A DNA stretch of 64,000 nt from Sinisalibacter aestuarii (lineage in GTDB: Bacteria > Pseudomonadota > Alphaproteobacteria > Rhodobacterales > Rhodobacteraceae), in contig NZ_BROH01000001.1 in the NCBI RefSeq assembly GCF_027923545.1, positions 915,335 to 979,334 on the forward strand, given 5' to 3'. The position numbers and the translations under genes were made by a program. Each line of letters opens with the position of its first letter. Within the stretch, counting starts at the first letter, position 1. The notes beneath the pieces were generated by a model, which made no database searches, had not been told where the DNA came from, and saw nothing but the letters and a program-made list of their open reading frames with translations. Below are positions 57,411 to 64,000 of the stretch, piece by piece.

Positions 57411-60287
57411 ATGAAGACGGTTCTCATTTTCCTGATGGCGTTCTTCGCCACGCCGGCTTTGGCCGAGGGCGATCCGGTCGAGGTGTGGCTCGGGCTTGGC
57501 GGCTGCGAGCGGGCCCGCGTTCCATTTCGGCTGACGGTCATGGATGACGGCAAGGTCCGGATGTCTGGCCAGTTCGCGCCGCAGATGATGGACGGAGCGA
57601 TTGGCCCCGACGCTGTATCGCTGGCGTTTTCAAGCTGGCTGTCGCGCCGTGCGCCGAGCCGTCAGCCTCAGTTCAACCTGTCCGGCAGCGCCGATCTGGA
57701 GGCGGGCCTGCTGGTCGGCACGATGCAGGGGATGAAGGAATGTGAAACCGTGGTGGCGATGCGGGTCGACCTGCCGCCTGCCGCGGCGCAGCCGGGATTG
57801 CTGGCAAAGGTGGCCGGCGTCACCAACGCCCGCGGCATTCTGACGGACGCGGATTGCGAGGCGTATTTTGGTTGGCTGGCAGAGGCGGGCACACCGTCGG
57901 ACGGCCCGCGGAGTGGGCCGAATATCAATCCGGCTTTGGGCGATCACGCCCGGATGCAGGCGGTGTTGGGCACGGATATCTATCGGTGGCGGGCGGAGCA
58001 TTGGGTGGAGGTCAGGAAGCTGGCGGAATGCCGGCGCTTGTTCAGCCGGTCCGACAATCCGCGCCATGCCGAGGTGATGGCGGCGGCCCAGGGGCGCGGC
58101 AAGCTGATCCCGACCCCGCTCGATCAGGATCCCGATCCGGCCGCGAGCAGCCAGTGGATCTATGCCTTTCTCATGGCCCATGCAGACGATTTCACAAAGC
58201 TTGAGGATTTGCTCCGCCTTGCCGTCATCAGCCCCGATGCCGTTCTGGCCGGCCCCGGCGGCTCTGGCCCGGCTCCCGTGGCTGAGCCCGACGAGACCGG
58301 TCAAAGCTGGATCGGCGTCCTGTCCTGCGGGCGCGGTGACCGGTTCCTGAACGTGACCCAGACCGGGGCGGAGGTGACGCTTGAAACCGGCCCGGGCCTG
58401 TTCGGTGGGGTCGAGCCGGCGCTCGTGAGCATGTCGGGGCGCGTCGGCGACGGGGCGTTTGTGCTTGATCCGCAAGAATGGATCGTCAAGCCAAGCTCGA
58501 TCCTGGGGGCCCCCGAGGCCATCGGGCTGCGTGGCGAAACCAGCGGCGGGATGGCAGAGATACAGGGCACGATTCAGGGGTCGGCGGATTGCACCGGGTT
58601 TCGTGCGCTCAAACAGGTGCCGCCGCCCCTGACTCTGAACGCGGAGGGGCTCTTGTTCCAAAGCCGGATCGACCTCGACGGGTGCGTTTCACTGGCGGAA
58701 TGGCTGGCGACAGGGTCCGAGGACCGGATCGGCCGGATACCCTTCAACCCGCTGATCCTCGACGATGACAGCATCGTCGCGCTCTTCGGAAAACCGCTGG
58801 CGCATTGGGATGCGCCCGACGTTGGCCGGTTCCGTCGGATGACGTCCGAGTGCCGCGTGGCGCTCGGCGCCAGCGCGCAGATCGCGCACCAGACCCTCCT
58901 GACAAGCATCCCCGACTGGACCGTGGCGCCGCTTTCGACAACCCGTGAGGGCGGGTCGAGCGACGGGTGGTATCACTACGATCTGATCCGGGTCATGGGC
59001 GCGGATGCGGAGCGGGGCCGGGGCCTTCAGCTTGACGAGGTCCGCGCAATGCCCGCAGAATTCGGATCGCTCGCGGCGATTGACCAGCTCGTCGTCGCCA
59101 CGGCGAATGCCGAAGGCCGGCTGCGCTATCTGCGCCAATCCTCCGTCGATGCCCATTTGCATGACATGACCGAAGCCCGCAAAGCCCTGGCGCTGCGGAT
59201 CGCGGAGAGCGAGCTTGCGGCCCTCGATGCTCATCCCGCCACGCTGGACGGACTGCTTCAGGCCGAGCAGGATGCAGAGCGAAGCGCCCTGCAGTTCGAA
59301 GAGCATCAGGCCCCCGAAGCCGCGCAGGCGGTGGCCAGCGGGTTTCGCAGCTTTGCCGAAGCGCGCGGGCTCCTGCTTTGGAACAGCTACCTCCCCGAGT
59401 TCGCCGCGCGGCTTGAGGGCCTGTCCGGTGCCGACTATCGGCACTTTGGCGAAATTGAACAAATCCGTGATATCGAGACCACCCTGATGCGCTTTGCGCG
59501 GCCACAATCGGCCGCGGCGACCAGAGCGGCCTATGATGCGCATGTCGATATTATGGAGGCCACGGTCGAGACACTGGTCGCAGCGTCACTGCCCGGGCTC
59601 CTGGCTTACCTCGATGCGCTGCCACTTTCGGAGGCGGGTTTGGCCGCCGCAAACGACCTGCTTGCGACCACATTTCCGCGCCAGACGCCATCGCCAGCGC
59701 GAGACGCACTCAACGCGGCCGTGGCGGCGAAACAGGCCGCCTATAATCCCGCGGGCTATCTCCGTCCGGATGTGATCTATGGCTTCACGCGCGAAACCTG
59801 GGATGATGTCGAGTTTCAGGGGCTTGAGAACCTCGCCTATATTGCCACCCTTCTCAAGCAGTTGCGCGACAGCTGTCCGATGACCATCCAGATCGGCGAT
59901 GCGGCCATGTCGTCCTATGTGCTGCGCGGCGCCACCGACGCGACCGAGCGTGTGTTGCGCGGCGAGGTCCAAAGTCGTTCGGAAGCACAGCGCGCCGTTC
60001 TTCTCATGGCCAACACCCTGTTCAACCAGCCGGGCTGCGAAGTGGATTTCTTCGGCAATCAGACGAGCAATTGCACGTCGCCGGAGGATCATGCCGCGGC
60101 GGTCCAGCTGTTCATGACCTCGGGCCCGGCGCTTTCCGATATGCGCAGGGTTCTGGCGCAGGGATGTTCGGCCCCGGAGGTCGCGGCGTTAGGGCGGGGC
60201 GCCTCGCGGTTTGTCGAGCTGCGGCCCTATTCGGCGACCCTGCCGGCAACACCGCTCCCGCGCCTCGCCGCGTTCCTCCAACAATAG
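57411..60287 (+). CDS. Large exported protein of unknown function
   Basis: A 958-residue protein with a clear signal peptide (Lys-start, Phe/Leu core, cleavage after Ala-Leu-Ala near residue 18). ATG 57411 is preferred over the upstream GTG at 57300, which would put the signal peptide internally. No domain is recognisable. There is an Ala/Glu-rich helical stretch around residues 540-760 that could form coiled coil or helical repeats, and Cys residues are spaced across the chain, in keeping with a periplasmic disulfide-bonded protein. It follows the giant PG-binding protein closely, so the two are probably co-transcribed and work together. Confidence 0.78.
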   Translation: MKTVLIFLMAFFATPALAEGDPVEVWLGLGGCERARVPFRLTVMDDGKVRMSGQFAPQMMDGAIGPDAVSLAFSSWLSRRAPSRQPQFNLSGSADLEAGLLVGTMQGMKECETVVAMRVDLPPAAAQPGLLAKVAGVTNARGILTDADCEAYFGWLAEAGTPSDGPRSGPNINPALGDHARMQAVLGTDIYRWRAEHWVEVRKLAECRRLFSRSDNPRHAEVMAAAQGRGKLIPTPLDQDPDPAASSQWIYAFLMAHADDFTKLEDLLRLAVISPDAVLAGPGGSGPAPVAEPDETGQSWIGVLSCGRGDRFLNVTQTGAEVTLETGPGLFGGVEPALVSMSGRVGDGAFVLDPQEWIVKPSSILGAPEAIGLRGETSGGMAEIQGTIQGSADCTGFRALKQVPPPLTLNAEGLLFQSRIDLDGCVSLAEWLATGSEDRIGRIPFNPLILDDDSIVALFGKPLAHWDAPDVGRFRRMTSECRVALGASAQIAHQTLLTSIPDWTVAPLSTTREGGSSDGWYHYDLIRVMGADAERGRGLQLDEVRAMPAEFGSLAAIDQLVVATANAEGRLRYLRQSSVDAHLHDMTEARKALALRIAESELAALDAHPATLDGLLQAEQDAERSALQFEEHQAPEAAQAVASGFRSFAEARGLLLWNSYLPEFAARLEGLSGADYRHFGEIEQIRDIETTLMRFARPQSAAATRAAYDAHVDIMEATVETLVAASLPGLLAYLDALPLSEAGLAAANDLLATTFPRQTPSPARDALNAAVAAKQAAYNPAGYLRPDVIYGFTRETWDDVEFQGLENLAYIATLLKQLRDSCPMTIQIGDAAMSSYVLRGATDATERVLRGEVQSRSEAQRAVLLMANTLFNQPGCEVDFFGNQTSNCTSPEDHAAAVQLFMTSGPALSDMRRVLAQGCSAPEVAALGRGASRFVELRPYSATLPATPLPRLAAFLQQ

Positions 60288-60491
60288 CCGGGCGGCTGCG
60301 TTTGTGTGATCCGAGGGGTTTGGCGTGCCATGCCGGACGATATCGGTCTGCGGGAATAACGAAGTCGTCGGCGATCTCGGTGCGCTGCTGAGGGTCATAT
60401 CCCGTCGGGGCCCCGGCCGAGATGGCGCGAACGGGTTCTGTGGTCAGAATGGTCATGACCTCGGGTGCCGGTCGCTGCGCACCGCCCCGGT

Positions 60492-61232
60492 CTATTCCGA
60501 CGGTGTCTCCTCGCGCGACGAGGCGTCGGCCAGCGCAAAATCATTCAGGGACTTGGGCAGGTAGGCTTCCACATCGGCGACAGAGCATTCGATATGCTGT
60601 TCCACCAATCTCACGCAGGCCTCGACGTCGCCGTTGATCGCGCTTTCAAAAATCGCGGCATGTTCCTTGCGCACGTCGCGGTGCTTGCGGTTGTTGCGCA
60701 GCGCCAGCCGCAGATATCGGATCGAATGTTCGTGCAACTGACGCCGGAAGTCGATCAGCCAGTTGTTGTGGCAATTGCGGGCCAGGCAATCGTGAAAGCG
60801 CGAGTTTCTCTTATGCCACTCGTTGACCAGTTGCATGTCGTTGTCCGACAGCATCCGGTCTTCCACCAGTTTCAGCAGGTGGTAGGCGGCAAACAGTTCG
60901 GCCTCCCACTGGTCGTCGCGATTGGCCAGTGAGCCACGTACCGCACCGACTTCGGCGATCTTGCGGGCTTCGCTCAGGCTGCGGAAATCCTCAAGGCTGA
61001 GCCCCCGCACGAAAAAGCCGCGCTGCCGCTCCGACACAACGAGGTTGTCGGTCAGCAGGCGCGACAGGGCTTCGCGCATGGTCGCCGTCGACACATCGAA
61101 TTCACGCCTCAGATTGTCGACGTGCAGCCGCTCTCCCGGTGCGAGGTCGAAGCACAGGATGCGGCGTTTCAGCTCGGCCTGAACGGTCTCGATCGCCGTC
61201 GGTTTTGAAGTGCTCTGATTCTCGCTGTCCAT
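60492..61232 (-). CDS. GntR-family regulator with FCD domain
   Basis: A 246-residue FadR-type regulator: winged helix-turn-helix at about residues 12-75 ('LKRRILCFDLAPGERLHVDNL...TMREALSRL') and an all-helical FCD effector domain with Asp/His metal-type positions ('HDCLARN', 'EHAAIF'). The start is placed at ATG 61232; the longer frame begins at a TTG inside the promoter region, and its N-terminus is not GntR-like. It is divergent from the meta-cleavage genes and is separated from them by a region with three AAAACG repeats. It most likely represses those genes until an aromatic intermediate binds. Confidence 0.9.
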   Translation of the reverse strand: MDSENQSTSKPTAIETVQAELKRRILCFDLAPGERLHVDNLRREFDVSTATMREALSRLLTDNLVVSERQRGFFVRGLSLEDFRSLSEARKIAEVGAVRGSLANRDDQWEAELFAAYHLLKLVEDRMLSDNDMQLVNEWHKRNSRFHDCLARNCHNNWLIDFRRQLHEHSIRYLRLALRNNRKHRDVRKEHAAIFESAINGDVEACVRLVEQHIECSVADVEAYLPKSLNDFALADASSREETPSE

Positions 61233-61303
61233 CCTGGAGGTCCGCTGTCTGGTCTCGGCGAACCTATGCTGCCGGCCCCGGCAAATCAACGACTTGAGAT
61301 GGG

Positions 61304-61367
61304 AAAACGGTGTTCGTTACAAAAAAACGTTTTATAGTTTGACAAAACGATGTTCGGAAAATACCAA
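61304..61367 (+). promoter_or_regulatory. Divergent promoter with three AAAACG repeats at 20-base spacing
   Basis: AAAACG begins at 61304, 61324 and 61344, exactly 20 bases apart. The outer copies extend to the 13-base direct repeat AAAACGGTGTTCG / AAAACGATGTTCG, and the middle copy is part of the palindrome AAAACGTTTT. TTGACA at 61339-61344 is a -35 for the plus-strand genes, with TACCAA 17 bases on. The repeats therefore straddle the promoter, as expected for GntR repression. Confidence 0.6.
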
Positions 61368-61402
61368 ATTGCGAAGTAAGCGCAGACGGGAGGAGCTCGG
61401 GG

Positions 61403-62881
61403 ATGTTGCAGCCGAAGGCCGTGATCGAACACAGTCTTTTCATTGACGGGGCTTATGTTCCGGCGCGTTCGGGCCGGATGTTCGAGAAGATTTCGCCGGT
61501 GACGGGCGAGGTTATGGCGCGGGTGCACGAGGCCGGGCGCGAGGATGTCGATCATGCCGTCCGCGCGGCAAAGGCGGCGCTGAAAGGCCCGTGGGGCAAG
61601 CTGACGGTGGCCGAGCGGGCCGGGCTGCTTCAGGACCTGTCGCGCGAGATCAACGCGCGCTTCGACGATTTCCTTGAGGCTGAGGTGGCCGATACCGGCA
61701 AGCCGAAAAGCCTGGCGCGGCTCGTCGATATTCCCCGTGGCGGCGCCAACTTCGCCACTTTTGCCGACATGATCAAGAATCTCGGGTCCGAATTCTTCGA
61801 GACCGCAACGCCGGACGGCGGCAAGGCGATCAACTACGGCACCTACCGGCCCAAGGGCGTGATCGCCGTGATCAGCCCGTGGAACCTGCCGCTTCTGCTG
61901 ATGACGTGGAAGGTCGGCCCGGCGCTGGCCTGCGGCAATACCGTCGTCGTCAAACCCTCCGAGATCACGCCCGCGAGCGCGACGCTGCTGGGCGAGGTGA
62001 TGAACGCGGTGGGCATTCCCAAGGGCGTCTATAACGTGATCCACGGCTTCGGCCCGGATTCCGCGGGCGAGTTCCTGACCCAGCATCCGCTGGTCGACGG
62101 CATCACCTTCACCGGCGAGACCCAGACCGGCGAGGCGATCATGAAGCAGGCCGCGGTGGGCTTGCGCGACATCTCCTTTGAGCTGGGCGGCAAGAACGCG
62201 GCCATCGTCTTCGACGATGCCGATCTCGACAAGGCCGTCGCGGGCACGATGCAATCGGTGTTTTCCAATTGCGGGCAGGTCTGCCTCGGCACCGAGCGGG
62301 TCTATGTCCAGCGCCCGGTCTATGATGAGTTCGTCGCCCGGCTGAAGCAAAGCGCGGAAGGGCTGGTGTTGGGCGGCCCCGATCATCCCGGCGTGGGGAT
62401 TGGCCCGCTGATCTCGGAAGAGCATCGCGAGAAGGTGCTCAGCTATTATCGCCTGGCCGCCGAAGAGGGCGCGACCGTGGTCACCGGCGGCGGCGTGCCG
62501 GAGCTTGGCGACGACCGCGACCGCGGATTTTTCGTTCAGCCGACGATCTGGAGCGGCCTGCCCGAAACCAGCCGCATCGTGCGCGAAGAGATTTTCGGCC
62601 CCTGCTGCCATGTGCAGCCTTTCGATACCGAAGACGAGGTGATCGCGCTCGCCAACGATAACGATTACGGCCTCGCCTGCGCGCTCTGGACGCAGGACAT
62701 CTCGCGCGCCCACCGCGTGGCGCCGCAGATCGAGGTTGGCCTTGTCTGGGTCAATTCGTGGTTCCTGCGCGATCTGCGCACCGCGTTCGGCGGGTCGAAG
62801 AAATCCGGCATCGGGCGGGAAGGGGGCGAGCACTCGCTCGAATTCTACACCGAGCGCGCGAACATCTGCGTCAAGCTGTAA
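61403..62881 (+). CDS. dmpC: 2-hydroxymuconic semialdehyde dehydrogenase
   Basis: A 492-residue NAD-dependent aldehyde dehydrogenase of the XylG/DmpC/NahI group. It oxidises 2-hydroxymuconic semialdehyde, the product of catechol 2,3-cleavage, to 4-oxalocrotonate. Catalytic Cys294 (in 'NCGQVCLG') and Glu260 (in 'FELGGKN') are present. The C-terminal '[22 protein letters not shown]' segment, shown here in parts, is characteristic of this group. The downstream hydratase and acetaldehyde dehydrogenase fix the pathway. No ring-cleavage dioxygenase is in the window; it may lie beyond the right edge. Confidence 0.88.
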   Translation: MLQPKAVIEHSLFIDGAYVPARSGRMFEKISPVTGEVMARVHEAGREDVDHAVRAAKAALKGPWGKLTVAERAGLLQDLSREINARFDDFLEAEVADTGKPKSLARLVDIPRGGANFATFADMIKNLGSEFFETATPDGGKAINYGTYRPKGVIAVISPWNLPLLLMTWKVGPALACGNTVVVKPSEITPASATLLGEVMNAVGIPKGVYNVIHGFGPDSAGEFLTQHPLVDGITFTGETQTGEAIMKQAAVGLRDISFELGGKNAAIVFDDADLDKAVAGTMQSVFSNCGQVCLGTERVYVQRPVYDEFVARLKQSAEGLVLGGPDHPGVGIGPLISEEHREKVLSYYRLAAEEGATVVTGGGVPELGDDRDRGFFVQPTIWSGLPETSRIVREEIFGPCCHVQPFDTEDEVIALANDNDYGLACALWTQDISRAHRVAPQIEVGLVWVNSWFLRDLRTAFGGSKKSGIGREGGEHSLEFYTERANICVKL

Positions 62882-62892
62882 GGGGACGGGCC

Positions 62893-63693
62893 GTGGACGA
62901 GGTTATCCGGAACACCGCAGAAGCCCTTTTGGCGGCAGCGGAACAGAATAAGGCGATTGCGCCGGTTGCCGCCGGGCTGGGTGCGGGTGCGGATGTGAAC
63001 ACCGCCTATGCCGTGCAGGACGAGATCACCAAAGCCGGTCTGGCCGCGGGGCGTCGGCTTGTCGGGCGCAAGATCGGGCTGACCTCTGCGGCGGTCCAGG
63101 CGCAGATGGGCGTGGACCAGCCCGATTACGGCATGCTCTTCGCCGATATGGAATATGCCGATGGCGAGACGATCCCGGCCGGCCGGCTGATCCAGCCCAA
63201 GGTCGAGGCCGAGCTGGCCTTCGTCCTCAACCGCGATCTGCCGGACGAGGACGCGACCGCCGCCGAGCTGATCGGGGCGATCGCCTACGCCCTGCCGGCG
63301 ATCGAGATCGTCGACAGCCGCATTCGCGACTGGAAGATCGGCCTGCTCGACACCATCGCCGACAACGCGTCCTCCGGGCTTTACGTGCTGGGCTCGCGCC
63401 CGGTGCCGCTGGCCGATTTCGAGCCGCGGCTCTGCGGCATGGTGATGGAGCGCACCGGCGAGCCGGTCAGCTTCGGCGCAGGCGCGGCCTGTATGGGCAA
63501 CCCGCTGATCGCGGCGCTGTGGCTGGCGCGGCGGATGGTGCAGGTGGGCCGGCCCTTGATGGCGGGCGACGTGATCCTGTCGGGCGCGCTCGGGCCGATG
63601 GTGCCGGCGCGGCCGGGCGATGCGTTCCGCGTCGCCATCGCCGGGCTGGGCGAGGTGACCGCCCGTTTCGAAAAAGAGGAAAAGGCGCAATGA
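62893..63693 (+). CDS. dmpE: 2-oxopent-4-enoate hydratase
   Basis: A 266-residue hydratase/decarboxylase-fold enzyme of the MhpD/DmpE group, which adds water to 2-hydroxypenta-2,4-dienoate to give 4-hydroxy-2-oxovalerate. The motifs 'GRKIGLTS', '[11 protein letters not shown]', '[10 protein letters not shown]' and '[12 protein letters not shown]' are those of the hydratase branch; the homologous 4-oxalocrotonate decarboxylase differs at these points, so hydratase is preferred. The start is GTG 62893 after AAGGGGACGGG. It overlaps the next gene by 4 bases. Confidence 0.87.
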   Translation: MDEVIRNTAEALLAAAEQNKAIAPVAAGLGAGADVNTAYAVQDEITKAGLAAGRRLVGRKIGLTSAAVQAQMGVDQPDYGMLFADMEYADGETIPAGRLIQPKVEAELAFVLNRDLPDEDATAAELIGAIAYALPAIEIVDSRIRDWKIGLLDTIADNASSGLYVLGSRPVPLADFEPRLCGMVMERTGEPVSFGAGAACMGNPLIAALWLARRMVQVGRPLMAGDVILSGALGPMVPARPGDAFRVAIAGLGEVTARFEKEEKAQ

Positions 63694-64000
63694 AGAAGAA
63701 GGTAGCGATCATCGGTTCGGGGAATATCGGCACGGATCTGATGATGAAGATCCTGAAGGGGTCTGACGAGCTGGAAATGGCGGCGCTGGTGGGGATCGAC
63801 CCTGACAGCGACGGGCTGCGGCGGGCGCGGGAGCTTGGCGTGGCGACGACCCATGAGGGGCTGGAGGGGCTGCGCGCGATGCCGGGCTATGGCGAGATCG
63901 CCATCGTGATGGATGCCACCTCGGCCCATGCCCATGAGGTGCATCACCCGGTGCTGATCGCCGACGGCAAGCAGGTGATCGACCTGACGCCGGCCGCGAT
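63690..64000 (+). CDS. dmpF: Acylating acetaldehyde dehydrogenase (3' end outside window)
   Basis: The first 103 residues of an acetaldehyde dehydrogenase (acetylating) of the MhpF/DmpF type, which turns the acetaldehyde released by the pathway aldolase into acetyl-CoA. The N-terminal NAD motif '[12 protein letters not shown]', then 'VGIDPDS' and 'MDATSAHAH', are typical. The catalytic Cys lies beyond the window. It starts at an ATG that overlaps the hydratase stop (ATGA) and has AAGAGGA upstream. The partner 4-hydroxy-2-oxovalerate aldolase is expected next. Confidence 0.93.
   Translation, partial: MKKKVAIIGSGNIGTDLMMKILKGSDELEMAALVGIDPDSDGLRRARELGVATTHEGLEGLRAMPGYGEIAIVMDATSAHAHEVHHPVLIADGKQVIDLTPAA

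Overview
The window is a high-GC, tightly packed segment of a Gram-negative bacterial chromosome or large plasmid. Gene content (RbsABC-type sugar/carbohydrate importers, a coxMSL-type molybdenum hydroxylase, IclR and FCD-GntR regulators, a DddP-related M24 protein, a TauE/SafE carrier) points to an alphaproteobacterium, probably Rhodobacterales. That placement is inferred from protein character, not from a marker gene; no rRNA, tRNA, CRISPR array or intact insertion sequence was seen.

Layout. 0-0.7 kb: end of a D-2-hydroxyacid dehydrogenase. 1.2-9.6 kb (+): SnoaL-like protein, complete ABC importer A (binding protein, ATPase, two permeases), SDR, cyclopropane-type methyltransferase, SDR. 9.7-10.2 kb (-): SnoaL-like protein. 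10.8-11.9 kb (+): old yellow enzyme 1 with a strong terminator. 21.1-12.1 kb (-): importer B (a fused ATPase-permease plus a permease, no binding protein), tandem EthD protein, TSUP carrier, three-subunit molybdenum hydroxylase, MoaD-like protein. 22.0-29.3 kb (+): importer C (permease, binding protein, fused ATPase-permease), old yellow enzyme 2, SnoaL-like protein, tandem EthD protein. 31.0-29.4 kb (-): two coupled IclR regulators. 31.5-42.5 kb (+): GMC oxidoreductase, orphan binding protein, M24 'pita-bread' protein, 3-hydroxyisobutyrate-type dehydrogenase, succinate-semialdehyde-type ALDH, fused E1 of a 2-oxoacid/acetoin-type dehydrogenase, VOC protein, E2. 45.0-42.6 kb (-): SDR and a 3-ketosteroid-dehydrogenase-like flavoprotein. 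46.2-48.7 kb (+): PEP mutase/isocitrate lyase-family lyase, SDR, tandem EthD protein. 49.0-50.7 kb (+): short ORF and ALDH. 50.9-60.3 kb (+): three very large exported proteins of unknown role. 60.5-64 kb: GntR regulator diverging from a catechol meta-cleavage lower pathway (2-hydroxymuconic semialdehyde dehydrogenase, 2-oxopent-4-enoate hydratase, acylating acetaldehyde dehydrogenase, cut by the window end).

How it fits together. The span from about 1.1 to 50.7 kb reads as one dispersed catabolic supercluster: three related importers, many redox enzymes that act on ring ketones, alcohols or enones (two OYEs, four SDRs, GMC, KstD-like flavoprotein, molybdenum hydroxylase), small ferredoxin-fold or NTF2-fold helpers (three EthD, three SnoaL), then C-C cleavage and acyl-forming steps (E1/E2, lyase, ALDHs). 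Almost every operon head in this span carries an upstream ATTGACTAA/TTGACAAA box, so I infer a single regulon, plausibly run by the two IclR proteins. The substrate is unknown; an alicyclic or polycyclic ketone or alcohol (steroid- or terpenoid-like) or its glycoside would fit. The right-hand 13 kb (exported proteins, meta-cleavage genes) lacks the ATTGACTAA form and is probably functionally separate.
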